Shown: piece by piece, positions 18,796 to 27,759 of the stretch
Layout of the letters: every line of letters starts with the position of its first letter
Numbering within the stretch: the first letter of the stretch is position 1
From: JACPLA01 sp035291905
GTDB taxonomy: Bacteria; Bacteroidota; Ignavibacteria; UBA10030
Assembly (NCBI GenBank): GCA_035291905.1
Contig: DATDRF010000297.1
Span: 1-64,000, forward strand
Direction: 5' to 3'
DNA: 64,000 bases
The notes under the pieces: generated by a model
Databases searched by the model: none
Told to the model about the DNA's origin: nothing
The model's input: only the letters and a program-made list of their open reading frames with translations
Translations under genes and position numbers: made by a program

Positions 18796-19704
18796 ATGAC
18801 AACGATTCCGGCATCAACATTCATCTGCGAAGTGAGCTTGCGGGTACGCAATCTCGAATCTGTGGCAGGTTTCTACAGAGATTCCCTGGGATTCAGGGAA
18901 CTCCCGTCCAAATCGAATGAACGGCGACTTTCGGCAAATGGCAGCGAACCCGCCCAGATTGTTCTTCTTGAGGATCGTCATGCGGCTCCGCGCCCGGGAT
19001 CTGCTCCCGGTCTGTTTCACACCGCGTTTCTTTTTCCGTCCAGGCAAGCTCTCGCCTCTGTTTTGCAGCATTTGATGGACGCGAAGACTCGATTCCAAGG
19101 TTTTGCCGACCATGGAGTGAGTGAGGCAATCTATCTGGCAGATCCCGAGGGAAACGGTGTGGAGTTGTACTGCGATCGTCCAAGATCGACCTGGCACCTT
19201 CAAAATGACGGAATTGCCATGGTGACAGAGGCGTTGGATGTTGCAGGCCTGTTGCTGGAGCTGGAGCACGAGAAAGCGCACCAATTGGATCCCGCGACCG
19301 TCATCGGGCATCTCCACCTGCAGGTATCGAGCCTTCAGAAGGCAGAACGGTTTTATCACAAGATTCTTGGGTTTGATGTGACACAGCGATCCTATCCCGG
19401 GGCTCTCTTTGTATCCGCGGGTGGTTACCACCATCACCTGGGTTTCAACACCTGGAACAGCAGAAACAGCATTTCGTCGCCCGGGACGAGCGGTTTAGTC
19501 TCTGCAGGCATTCAAGTACCGGACGGGAAGTCACTCGAGGATATCGCGGTGCGATTGGATCAGAACGGGATCAAGATTCAGCAGGCAGAACGCGGGAGTC
19601 TCCTTGTTCATGATTTTGACAATATTGTCATACGTCTTTCGGTGTCGGAACAAGGTTCTTCAGGATCATTCTTTCAACAGCGCTCTCAGGAGGTCGAGTT
19701 ATGA
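18796..19704 (+). CDS. VOC-family ring-cleavage dioxygenase-like protein
   Basis: A 302-residue protein with two tandem VOC (glyoxalase/extradiol dioxygenase) domains, about residues 8-130 and 168-285. Candidate metal ligands are visible in HTAFLF and GVELYCDRP of the first domain and HLHLQVSSLQKAERF and YHHHLGFNTW of the second. Size and order match CatE-type catechol 2,3-dioxygenases, which open catechol rings using Fe(II). General VOC proteins of unknown reaction share this layout, so activity is not assured. It overlaps the yceI-like gene by 4 bases. Confidence 0.75.
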   Translation: MTTIPASTFICEVSLRVRNLESVAGFYRDSLGFRELPSKSNERRLSANGSEPAQIVLLEDRHAAPRPGSAPGLFHTAFLFPSRQALASVLQHLMDAKTRFQGFADHGVSEAIYLADPEGNGVELYCDRPRSTWHLQNDGIAMVTEALDVAGLLLELEHEKAHQLDPATVIGHLHLQVSSLQKAERFYHKILGFDVTQRSYPGALFVSAGGYHHHLGFNTWNSRNSISSPGTSGLVSAGIQVPDGKSLEDIAVRLDQNGIKIQQAERGSLLVHDFDNIVIRLSVSEQGSSGSFFQQRSQEVEL

Positions 19705-20285
19705 GGAAAGGGGTTCTTCTCACGGTAATTCTCTTCATGGTATCATCAGCACTCGGGCAGACGGGGGGTTGGAACCTCGACAAGGCCCACTCATCGATCC
19801 GTTTTACGATTGCACACATGGTTGTCTCGGAGGTTAATGGCCGGTTCGGTGATTTTGGTATTGAGTTTAGCTCTTCCAGGGATGATTTTGCCGATGGGTC
19901 CGTCAATATTGCGATTAAGACAGGAAGCATCAATACAGATAACGCCGGACGTGACAATGATCTCAAATCCGAGAACTTCTTCGATGTGCAGAGGTTTCCC
20001 GAGATCAGGTTTACCGGAGATTCCTTTGAAAAGGGGGAAGGTAGCAAATACAAGATCACCGGGGATCTGACTATCAAGGATGTTACGAAGAGGGTCAGCT
20101 TTGATGCGGAGTACAGAGGCTCGGTGAAAACTCAGCGCGGTATGGTCATTGCATGGAAAGCATCGACCGTTATCAACAGGTTTGACTACGGTTTGAAATG
20201 GGATCGGATGGTCGAGGCGGGCGGGCTTGTGGCTGGAGAGACAGTGACTGTGAACATCTCCCTTGAGCTCCGGAAGCAATTATGA
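19701..20285 (+). CDS. YceI-family periplasmic lipid-binding-like protein
   Basis: A 194-residue protein with a signal peptide (first 20 residues, ending SALGQ) followed by the YceI lipocalin-like fold: WNLDKAHSSIRFTIAHMVVSEVNGRFGDF, DLKSENFFDVQRFPEIRFTGD, and ITGDLTIKDVTKRVSFDAEY. YceI proteins bind isoprenoid or other long lipids in the periplasm. The gene overlaps the end of the dioxygenase-like gene (ATGA), forming a three-gene operon from 18501. Ligand and role here are unknown. Confidence 0.88.
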   Translation: MRKGVLLTVILFMVSSALGQTGGWNLDKAHSSIRFTIAHMVVSEVNGRFGDFGIEFSSSRDDFADGSVNIAIKTGSINTDNAGRDNDLKSENFFDVQRFPEIRFTGDSFEKGEGSKYKITGDLTIKDVTKRVSFDAEYRGSVKTQRGMVIAWKASTVINRFDYGLKWDRMVEAGGLVAGETVTVNISLELRKQL

Positions 20286-20299
20286 TGTGAACGCTGTGC

Positions 20300-21238
20300 C
20301 TATTGATTCGAGGATTTGAGCTGCTGATGGGTCTCGTCGTGTTGTTCGACCGGCTCGAGGTGGGTGATAATATTGACCGACCCTGAGACAGAAGCCGTGA
20401 TGGCCGCCTCAATTTCCGTTGCCTTCCAGTGAGCATCTTCGATGGTTGTTCCGTTCGGAAAGAGAAGATGAAACTCCACCCACAGCGATGTCCCGGTATT
20501 CCGATAGCGTACCTCATGATAGACAAGGCCGCGTTTAGCCGTTTCGCTGTCAAGAACCTGCTTGATTCGGGATTCAACTTTCGGATTAGCCTCATCCATC
20601 AGTCCGCCAACTGATTGCCTCACGAGTTTTCCCCCAGACCAGAGGATATTAAGAGCGACCGCGACGGCAATAAGCGGGTCAAAGGGAAGCCAGCTGGTCC
20701 AGAGTACAAGGAGCAGCGCAAGAATGACCGCGAGGCTCGTCCATGCGTCGGTTAGGACGTGTTTGCCGTTGGCGATCAATATGAGGGACCCGGTGCGCTT
20801 TCCCTGCCACACCAGATATGCCCCCAGGCCTGCGTTGATAGCAGCGGCCCCCGCAACAAAGAGAGTTCCCTCCCCAATGTTTTCCAGGACCAACCCAGCG
20901 ATCCATTTTCGTACTGCTTCATAGATAATGACGACAGCCGCAAGAATGATCATCGATCCTTCGAACCCGGCCGAGAAGAACGCAATCCGGTCATGTCCGT
21001 AAGGATGGCTCTCGTCTGCAGGTTTGAAACTGAGCCACATGCTGTATGCAGCAAATGCGACGGCAATGATGTGGACAACCGATTCGGCGGCATCGGAGAG
21101 AATGGCGGCGGACCCGGTTCGGTGATACGCATACCATTTTCCCGCCAGCATCAGGAATCCGATAGCAAGGGAAAGATTGATGGCTAGCTGCTGGTGATGT
21201 ACTTCTGGTCGTGCAGAATGAGGCGCGAGGGAATCCAT
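20300..21238 (-). CDS. cation diffusion facilitator transporter
   Basis: A 312-residue CDF-family efflux protein that exchanges divalent metal (Zn, Fe, Mn or similar) for protons. Six membrane segments occupy the first two thirds. The metal-site helices are seen in SAAILSDAAESVVHII and NGKHVLTDAWTSLAVIL, and a cytoplasmic ferredoxin-like C-terminal domain follows. The start at 21238 is chosen because stop and start overlap as TAATG with the upstream acyltransferase gene, indicating coupled translation. A start 18 bases upstream (21256) is possible. The metal is not identifiable. Confidence 0.88.
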   Translation of the reverse strand: MDSLAPHSARPEVHHQQLAINLSLAIGFLMLAGKWYAYHRTGSAAILSDAAESVVHIIAVAFAAYSMWLSFKPADESHPYGHDRIAFFSAGFEGSMIILAAVVIIYEAVRKWIAGLVLENIGEGTLFVAGAAAINAGLGAYLVWQGKRTGSLILIANGKHVLTDAWTSLAVILALLLVLWTSWLPFDPLIAVAVALNILWSGGKLVRQSVGGLMDEANPKVESRIKQVLDSETAKRGLVYHEVRYRNTGTSLWVEFHLLFPNGTTIEDAHWKATEIEAAITASVSGSVNIITHLEPVEQHDETHQQLKSSNQ

Positions 21239-22395
21239 TACACCTTGACAATCCAATTTCGTTTATACATCACGTATGCTATGCCGTACAGGACGAGAAC
21301 ATAGAATAACGAATGGAGCAAGGAAGTGACCATGGGGGGCCCCAGGGGGAAAAAGAACGTCTGGTAGTACCAGCTCTTCAGGGAAATGAGACCTCCGGTG
21401 TCGGTGGAGAACTTTATCATCGCCGTCATCCGGCCGAAGAATCCCGCAAGGAAGAACATCGTGATCGCATTCAACCCATAGATTGCGAGAGGCTTTGACC
21501 ACCGGTGTATCCCGCGGATATCGATCACCCAAAAGAGCACACCGAGGACGTTGTTGGCAAGTCCGGCCATAAAAATGGCGTATGAGCTGGTCCACAAGTT
21601 CTTATTGATCGGCAGCCAGTTATCCATGATGATGCCTGCGAGCATAAGGATGTTTCCGTACACAAACATGCGGATAAGCTTCTCCTCATGGCTTTTCTCC
21701 GAGCGCAGAAGTTGACCGGTAAGGACGCCGAACAATGTTGTTGCGACAGCAGGAAGAGTGCTGAAGATCCCCTCCGGATCGAATCCGGGGACAGGAGCTC
21801 CCGCCCACGTATGGCCGGCAAGAAGAGTCGAGTCCAGATACCAGCAGAGATTTCCGGTCGGCTCAAGAACGCCGGCGCCGTATCCGGGCACGGGAATGAT
21901 GAGGACTGCAATCCAATACACCGCCAGAAATGACGCGGTAGCCCATGCCTGAGCCTTCCAACCGGTGTTCAGGACGATGAGGCCGCTGATGAGATAACAA
22001 ACAGCGATGCGTTGCAGGACGCCTGGGATACGAATGGTCGAAAATGAGAATTGGTGGCCGAACAACAGCCCGAACGGGACGCCGCTCAGGAAGAGGCCGA
22101 CAAGAAAGATAATCGCCGCCCGGCGAACCACATGCCATCCTAGTTTCCCCAGATCGTCTCCCTTCTCCTTTCGCTTCGCGAACGAGAAAGTCATGGCAAC
22201 GCCGACTATCCAGAGGAAGAACGGAAAGATCGTATCAGTGTAGGTCCATCCGTTCCACGCAGCATGACCGAACGGGGGATAAATGTACTTCCAATCACCG
22301 GGATTGTTCACCAGCATCATGCCGGCAATGGTTGCACCGCGAAAAACATCAAGTGAGAGAAGTCGACCGGTTTTCTGAACGGATGGGATAGTCAT
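21238..22395 (-). CDS. HGSNAT-like (COG4299) membrane acyltransferase
   Basis: A 385-residue protein with about ten membrane segments. The signature RLLSLDVFRGATIAGMMLVNNPG and WTYTDTIFPFFLWIVGVAMTF is that of the bacterial heparan-alpha-glucosaminide N-acetyltransferase homologues, thought to acetylate sugars across the membrane using cytoplasmic acetyl-CoA. Upstream lies a cell-wall dipeptidase/beta-lactamase fusion and nearby a GH35 galactosidase, which fits glycan or envelope processing, but no substrate can be named. Its stop overlaps the CDF start (TAATG). Confidence 0.85.
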   Translation of the reverse strand: MTIPSVQKTGRLLSLDVFRGATIAGMMLVNNPGDWKYIYPPFGHAAWNGWTYTDTIFPFFLWIVGVAMTFSFAKRKEKGDDLGKLGWHVVRRAAIIFLVGLFLSGVPFGLLFGHQFSFSTIRIPGVLQRIAVCYLISGLIVLNTGWKAQAWATASFLAVYWIAVLIIPVPGYGAGVLEPTGNLCWYLDSTLLAGHTWAGAPVPGFDPEGIFSTLPAVATTLFGVLTGQLLRSEKSHEEKLIRMFVYGNILMLAGIIMDNWLPINKNLWTSSYAIFMAGLANNVLGVLFWVIDIRGIHRWSKPLAIYGLNAITMFFLAGFFGRMTAMIKFSTDTGGLISLKSWYYQTFFFPLGPPMVTSLLHSLFYVLVLYGIAYVMYKRNWIVKV

Positions 22396-22442
22396 GGCAG
22401 GGTATGGGATGGATGTGACTCAAGGTTCAGGCTGTTTTCATG

Positions 22443-22547
22443 CTATCCCCACGAAGTACCCGAACGAAAGAACACCACAAGAATCCAGCCTGCGAGGAGA
22501 GTCACAACAATGAGAATTCGTAACTTCTGATCTTCGGTGAGTTTCAT
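22443..22547 (-). CDS. possible 34-residue single-pass membrane peptide
   Basis: An ATG at 22547 opens a 34-codon frame: a charged N-terminus (MKLTEDQKLRI), one 16-residue hydrophobic helix (ILIVVTLLAGWILVVF), and a short basic tail ending in TAG at 22443. It fills most of the 210-base gap between the acyltransferase and the fusion-protein gene, in the same direction. There is no clear ribosome-binding site, but those are weak throughout the window. Small positive-inside membrane peptides of this layout are common, though chance cannot be excluded. Confidence 0.4.
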   Translation of the reverse strand: MKLTEDQKLRILIVVTLLAGWILVVFFRSGTSWG

Positions 22548-22605
22548 CGCGGCATCAAGATAAAAACAATTGACGCGATATGCAAAGCCGCAGGCACCGA
22601 AGCAC

Positions 22606-24930
22606 TTATTCAAGCCGATCGAAGCTCAAATTCAAGATCGGATAGTCTCGCCAGTCCTTGTAATCAAAATGCCACCACTCGAATACGTAGACCCTGAATC
22701 CCTGCAGCTCCATGGCACGTCTCAGTAATTCGCGGTTCCATCGTTCGAGTGTCGTGCCGCCGGGGTAATCCGGATATGCACGAACAGAGAACTCATCATA
22801 CCCGCTGACCATTTCGGCCGGTTTTCCGGTTGCAAGGTCGTAGAGCGTAATATCGGCGGCGCATCCACGATTATGACGCGAACCCACTGATGGGTCGGCA
22901 ACAAAATCGCGCTGATGGCGGGGAGTTGCATCCCAGAACATCTTTGTGACGTACCAAGGGCGATAGGCGTCGTGAACGAGAATACCATAGCCGAATTGCC
23001 GCAGCCATTGGTGTGCGCGAACAAGCGCCTCTGCTGCGGGCTCCTGCATGAACGCGCGGGATTCCGCGTAGAACTTCGACTTCATGAAATTATTCGTCGA
23101 GGCATAACGGATATCAAGACGGATTGTGGAATCAAGCTTCACAAGCTCAGTGAGCTCCGGAGTCCGAAAATCTCCTCGCTCCTTCGGGGGGGAGGCGGCG
23201 AGAGCCTCCTTTCGCAGGAGATCGACGGGCCTCTGAGGAATAATGGTGAATGTATCTGAGCTGCCGGTTTGGCGGCGCCGAAACAACACCCCTGCAGCCA
23301 GGACCTCTTTGGCTGAACCGTCCGCCTGACGATTGAACCGAAGCTGCTCCCCGTGATAGAGTCCGAAATTGGGAAAGGCAAAAACGTCTGCTGAAATCTC
23401 CGTGAGCGGATAGGAAAAGTACCATTCTATCTGTGCATGCAACAGGCCATCGCGTTCATGAATGTAGAGCGTGTTATGGTCCCAGCCGTATTCCCCGATC
23501 AGCCCCTGCCATCGGTCCGGTATTGAGGCAGGCCGGGGGTCAGAGACGCGAAGTAACGTATCTCTCCCGACCACAACACCGTTGTGGATCGGTAAAACCG
23601 ACAATCCGCGGGCGAGCTTATCGTCGACAATCAGCGTATTCCCGTGTTGACGAACCGCGAGTGTCGTTGTTCGTCCCTGCATGAGCAGCCTCTCTCCGCG
23701 CTCAAAGAATCTTACGCCGTAGTCTTTGTTTGCATACTTTCCGGCGAGCTGCCTTCGGAGTTCGGGCTCAACTTCATTCGTAAGGGGGTACTCGGGCAAA
23801 GGCTTTCCGGAAGTACGGGCAAGCAACAGATTCAACGCATAGTCCGCTATTTCCGATGACCAGGCATTCGCCGCGTTCATCGTGTTAACCACAATGACAC
23901 CTAGCTTCAAATCGGGCAGTGCGGCGAATTCCGTGGCAAAACCGTACACGTCACCGCTGTGGCTGATATGGCGGTGGTCTTCTTTCCTTCCGATAAAGAA
24001 TCCCAGGCCGACTCCCGACTTCTGCCCGGGTGGGGCGAATTGCGGCTGCCACATTGTCTCAAGGGTTTCCTGTTTCAACACCCGCCCGCGGCCGCCCATG
24101 CCGCCATTGAACAATGTGACCATGAATGCAGCCAAATCCTCCAGTGTGGAGTGCATGTTGATGGCGGGAGCCATTCCAAACTGAAACGTCGGGGCATCGA
24201 ATGTCCTACCGTCGTATGTCCACATGAACGCACGCGGTCTTCGTTTGAGCAGATCCGGCTTCGCTTCGAATGAGCTGTTGGTCATTCCCATCGGGAGGAA
24301 GAGGTTTTCTTCGATCACGCGGTAGAACGGCTGGTGAAGCGCTTCTCCAAGTGCGGCGCCGACAACGGCAACACCTGCATTGGAATATTTGATTCTCGTC
24401 TCGGGAGAATAGACGAGCGTGGTGTTGTTGAGGCTGGCAACCGTCTGTTCAAGAGAGGGCTCGGTTGGATCGAAGTAGTTGCCGGAAGGAGGTTCCCTTA
24501 CCAGGCCCGCCCGGTGGGACATGAGCTGACGCAGTGTGATCTTCTTATCAAAGGGATTGCGGGGTTGAAAATTGGGAAGATATGCGGTAATCGGGGCGTC
24601 AAGATCGAGAACTCCCCGTTCAACCTGCTGCATGACGGCCACGTCAGTGAAGAGCTTGGAGACAGATGCAATGCGTAGAACATCTCTCGTTGTTGCAGGG
24701 ATCTTCCGATCCGGGTCGGCATACCCGAATGCTTGTGACCAGAGGATGACATCCTTTTCAATCAGTGCAATGTAAACAGACGGGAGCTGCTTCTGCGCGA
24801 TTTCATGCCTGATGACCTTCGTGAGGGCAGATGAGATTGCTTCAACCGATTGCCGGCTCAGCAGAGGCTGAAGAAAAAGTACTCCAACGAACAGCAGGTG
24901 TGCCACATGACGCGGTTTCATTCCGATCAT
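22606..24930 (-). CDS. beta-lactamase-like serine hydrolase fused to VanX-type D-Ala-D-Ala dipeptidase
   Basis: A 774-residue exported protein: signal peptide (1-27), a class C beta-lactamase/PBP4*-like domain (about 28-370), a beta-rich middle (380-560) and a VanX-type zinc dipeptidase (about 590-770). The hydrolase shows SVSK (catalytic Ser/Lys), YSN, and HSGDVYG. The dipeptidase shows SRHNRGCAAD (two zinc ligands) and EWWHFDY (catalytic Glu and third ligand). Both halves act on D-alanyl-type peptides, so the protein may recycle or detoxify D-amino-acid dipeptides or edit peptidoglycan in the periplasm. Separate VanX enzymes are about 200 residues. The alternative start at Met4 (24921) is equally plausible. 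Confidence 0.88.
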   Translation of the reverse strand: MIGMKPRHVAHLLFVGVLFLQPLLSRQSVEAISSALTKVIRHEIAQKQLPSVYIALIEKDVILWSQAFGYADPDRKIPATTRDVLRIASVSKLFTDVAVMQQVERGVLDLDAPITAYLPNFQPRNPFDKKITLRQLMSHRAGLVREPPSGNYFDPTEPSLEQTVASLNNTTLVYSPETRIKYSNAGVAVVGAALGEALHQPFYRVIEENLFLPMGMTNSSFEAKPDLLKRRPRAFMWTYDGRTFDAPTFQFGMAPAINMHSTLEDLAAFMVTLFNGGMGGRGRVLKQETLETMWQPQFAPPGQKSGVGLGFFIGRKEDHRHISHSGDVYGFATEFAALPDLKLGVIVVNTMNAANAWSSEIADYALNLLLARTSGKPLPEYPLTNEVEPELRRQLAGKYANKDYGVRFFERGERLLMQGRTTTLAVRQHGNTLIVDDKLARGLSVLPIHNGVVVGRDTLLRVSDPRPASIPDRWQGLIGEYGWDHNTLYIHERDGLLHAQIEWYFSYPLTEISADVFAFPNFGLYHGEQLRFNRQADGSAKEVLAAGVLFRRRQTGSSDTFTIIPQRPVDLLRKEALAASPPKERGDFRTPELTELVKLDSTIRLDIRYASTNNFMKSKFYAESRAFMQEPAAEALVRAHQWLRQFGYGILVHDAYRPWYVTKMFWDATPRHQRDFVADPSVGSRHNRGCAADITLYDLATGKPAEMVSGYDEFSVRAYPDYPGGTTLERWNRELLRRAMELQGFRVYVFEWWHFDYKDWRDYPILNLSFDRLE

Positions 24931-25105
24931 CCGAGGTCTCCTTCAGGCTTTATGCGATGGTGTATCTACCGTCTTTGCCAAAGGGAAGATAGCAAGCGGG
25001 AATATAAGAACCAAAAATCGTTTCAGAATGGCATGAGAAAAAGATGGCGCTATGTGGCAAAAGAATTTCCTGCTATATTTGAGTCGCAAGCGGAGAATAT
25101 CGGCT

Positions 25106-26911
25106 ATGGTCAAAACCATTCTTACGCTCATCGTCTTCCTTCAGATGAGTTATGCTCAGAAGTTCCTCGTCAGTGACGGACAATTCCATCTCAACGGAAA
25201 ACCATTCAGAATCTTCTCGGGAGAGATGCACTATACGAGAATACCTCAGGCCTACTGGCGTGATCGGATGCTCAAAGCCAAATCGATGGGCCTCAACACA
25301 ATCTGCACCTATGTATTCTGGAATGTCCACGAACCGACTCGGGGAGAGTTCACGTTTGAAGGAAACCTCGACATTCGAAAGTTCATACAGACGGCTCAAG
25401 AAACGGGTTTGTACGTTCTCTTGCGTCCGGGGCCCTATGTCTGTTCCGAATGGGATTTTGGAGGATTGCCGGCGTGGCTCCTCAAAGATCCGGAGATGAA
25501 AATCCGCTGCCTCTACCCTCAATACTGGGAGCCCGCAAAGACGTATCTTGAGAGGTTGGGACGTGAACTGCAGGGATTGAGTATTGAGAATGGCGGGCCG
25601 ATCATCGCCGTTCAGGTTGAAAATGAGTATGGGAGCTACGGAAACGACAAAGAATATCTGCGTCAGCTCAGGAACACCCTCCGTCACTCCGGTTTTGACT
25701 GCCTGCTTTACACATCCGACGGCCCAAACCGCACGATGCTTGAAGCGGGAACGCTTGAAGATGTTCTTCCCACCGTCAATTTCTCCTCCGATCCTGAAGG
25801 TCAGTTCAAGCATCTCGAACAATTCCGCCAGAACATCCCTCATATGAATGGAGAATTCTGGAGCGGCTGGTTTACGCAATGGGGACACGAGAAGTGGGGC
25901 GGGCAGGATTTGAAGAAGCAACGGGAAGACGTATGCTGGATGCTTGAAAACGGCAAGTCCATCAATTTCTATATGTTCCACGGCGGGACAAACTTCGGTT
26001 TTACGGCAGGAGCGAACTGGTACAACGGAAGGTACTGGGCCGACATCACAAGCTACGACTACGGTGCGCCGTTGACGGAAGACGGAAGGCCGACGGAGGC
26101 TTTCTTTGCATTCCGCGATCTCCTGAAGCAGCATCAACTTCCCGGGACGGCACTTCCCGATTTGCCCGCGCCGGTCAAAAGGATCGCGGTTTCCGATATT
26201 CGACTCACGAAGCGTGCCGGTCTGTTTGAAAACCTCCCCGGGCCAGTTACTTCGGTTCAACCGCGCCCGATGGAGGCATACGGGCAGAATTTCGGGTTCA
26301 TCCTCTACAGAACGACGATCACGGGATCAGGAGGAAAACTCAAAATAACCGCACTGAACGACTATGCTCAGGTCTTTGTGGACGGGAAGCTCATCGGGTC
26401 AATGGATCGTCGATTCGGCCAGGATACCATTACTGTTCCTTCGGGAGCTGCGGAGAAACGCGTCCTCGACATTCTGGTGGAGAATCTCGGCAGAATCAAT
26501 TTTTCAGCGTACATGATTGACCGGAAGGGGATCACTGAACGCGTCACCCTTGACTGGATTACTCTCATGGATTGGGAGGTCTATAATCTGCCGATGGAAC
26601 CCAACGACATGAAGCAGCTCAGGTTTTCAGAGGGGAGGACAACGGAAGGGCCAATGTTCTTCAAAGGGACTTTTCGGCTGGGTGAGAGAGGAGACACATT
26701 TCTTGATATGCGGAAATGGAGAAAGGGGGTTGTCTGGGTCAACGGGCACAATCTTGGAAGATATTGGAAAGCCGCGGGGCCGCAATATGATCTGTATCTT
26801 CCTGGTGCGTGGCTGAAAGAGGGGGAGAACGAGATCGTCGTTTTCGACCTCGAGCTCGCAGACCCGGCTCCCCTGAAAGGCGAGAGCGAGCGTCGCACCG
26901 GCGGAGATTAG
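25106..26911 (+). CDS. glycoside hydrolase family 35 beta-galactosidase
   Basis: Exported beta-galactosidase of 601 residues. A signal peptide (MVKTILTLIVFLQMSYAQ) precedes the GH35 TIM barrel: DGQFHLNGKPFRIFSGEMHY, TYVFWNVHEP, LRPGPYVCSEWDFGG. The acid/base glutamate is in QVENEYGSYG and the nucleophile glutamate in NGEFWSGWFTQWG. Two beta-sandwich domains follow (about 390-595). The ATG at 25106 is preferred because it starts the signal peptide; the frame extends 18 codons upstream without a sensible leader. TATATTTG (25074-25081) is a candidate -10/-7 element. The stop overlaps the convergent esterase stop by 4 bases. Confidence 0.93.
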   Translation: MVKTILTLIVFLQMSYAQKFLVSDGQFHLNGKPFRIFSGEMHYTRIPQAYWRDRMLKAKSMGLNTICTYVFWNVHEPTRGEFTFEGNLDIRKFIQTAQETGLYVLLRPGPYVCSEWDFGGLPAWLLKDPEMKIRCLYPQYWEPAKTYLERLGRELQGLSIENGGPIIAVQVENEYGSYGNDKEYLRQLRNTLRHSGFDCLLYTSDGPNRTMLEAGTLEDVLPTVNFSSDPEGQFKHLEQFRQNIPHMNGEFWSGWFTQWGHEKWGGQDLKKQREDVCWMLENGKSINFYMFHGGTNFGFTAGANWYNGRYWADITSYDYGAPLTEDGRPTEAFFAFRDLLKQHQLPGTALPDLPAPVKRIAVSDIRLTKRAGLFENLPGPVTSVQPRPMEAYGQNFGFILYRTTITGSGGKLKITALNDYAQVFVDGKLIGSMDRRFGQDTITVPSGAAEKRVLDILVENLGRINFSAYMIDRKGITERVTLDWITLMDWEVYNLPMEPNDMKQLRFSEGRTTEGPMFFKGTFRLGERGDTFLDMRKWRKGVVWVNGHNLGRYWKAAGPQYDLYLPGAWLKEGENEIVVFDLELADPAPLKGESERRTGGD

Positions 26912-27738
26912 TCTCCTTTGAGCACTTCTTTCATTCTCGCGAGGAGCGGCCCGATTTCCCTCCCCCAGAGCTTCCAATTGTGTGCGCCGGGCACTTCATG
27001 ATACTCGTGTTTTGCCCTGTACACTCTCAGAGAATCCGTCAAAGCCCGGTGAGCAGGGAGAAAGGTGGTAAATCCGTCGTTCGTTCCAATTACAAAATAG
27101 AGGTACGGGAGGGAATCGGCGGGGACGCCCTTGTACAAGATAAAGGGGTCATGGCGGTCGCGACGCGATTTCTCTTCCCCAAAAACCACTTTCAAATTCT
27201 TTAATCCGCGTTCGGCTCTGTACGGCTCCGGGAACTCAATACCTCCCGGGATTGACAGTGCACCACTCAGGCTCCCTGCGAAACGAAACTGCTTCGGATG
27301 TCGCAGACTCATCATGATTGCACCGTAGCCCCCCATCGATAAGCCCGCAATCGCCCGTCGCGTGGTGTCGACGGCAAACCGTCCTTCCACGTGCGTGGGA
27401 TAATCACAAACGATCAAGTCTTCGTACCGTTTACCAGGCTCCCCCGCGGAGTTGACGTACCATGAGTTTGCCCCATCCGGCATAATGATGATGACTCCCA
27501 GTCGCTCGCCGTACGACGCGAGGTCGGTCAAATCGGTCCAGTTTCTGTGATCTCCTCCATAACCGTGGAGAAGGTAGAGGACAGGATATGAACGCAGAGT
27601 GTCATAATGTTCAGGCAGGAGATATGAGTAACGCGTGGTCGATCCGATGCTCGGAGCGTAAAAACTGTCGACTTTGGCTGTTTGTCCGGAGACCCGGCAT
27701 GGAAGAACCAAAGAGAAGAGCAGAAGGGTACGGATCAT
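26908..27738 (-). CDS. exported esterase (FrmB/esterase D-like alpha/beta hydrolase)
   Basis: A 276-residue alpha/beta hydrolase with a signal peptide (first 18 residues, ending RVSG). The putative-esterase family layout is present: YLLHGYGGDHRNWTDL (oxyanion region), nucleophile GLSMGGYGAI, the acid in FVIGTNDGFTTFL and the histidine in VPGAHNWKLWG. Relatives hydrolyse feruloyl, S-formylglutathione or siderophore esters, so the substrate is open. It is the last gene of the leftward run that includes the VWA and subtilase genes, 22 bases after the VWA stop. Confidence 0.85.
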   Translation of the reverse strand: MIRTLLLFSLVLPCRVSGQTAKVDSFYAPSIGSTTRYSYLLPEHYDTLRSYPVLYLLHGYGGDHRNWTDLTDLASYGERLGVIIIMPDGANSWYVNSAGEPGKRYEDLIVCDYPTHVEGRFAVDTTRRAIAGLSMGGYGAIMMSLRHPKQFRFAGSLSGALSIPGGIEFPEPYRAERGLKNLKVVFGEEKSRRDRHDPFILYKGVPADSLPYLYFVIGTNDGFTTFLPAHRALTDSLRVYRAKHEYHEVPGAHNWKLWGREIGPLLARMKEVLKGD

Positions 27739-27759
27739 GGGAATCTCCCAAAGGATTGA

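Noticed and set aside
25073..26260. 395-residue minus-strand frame opposite the GH35 gene
   Set aside because: The plus strand encodes an unambiguous GH35 enzyme; the long antisense frame is a by-product of its codon use.
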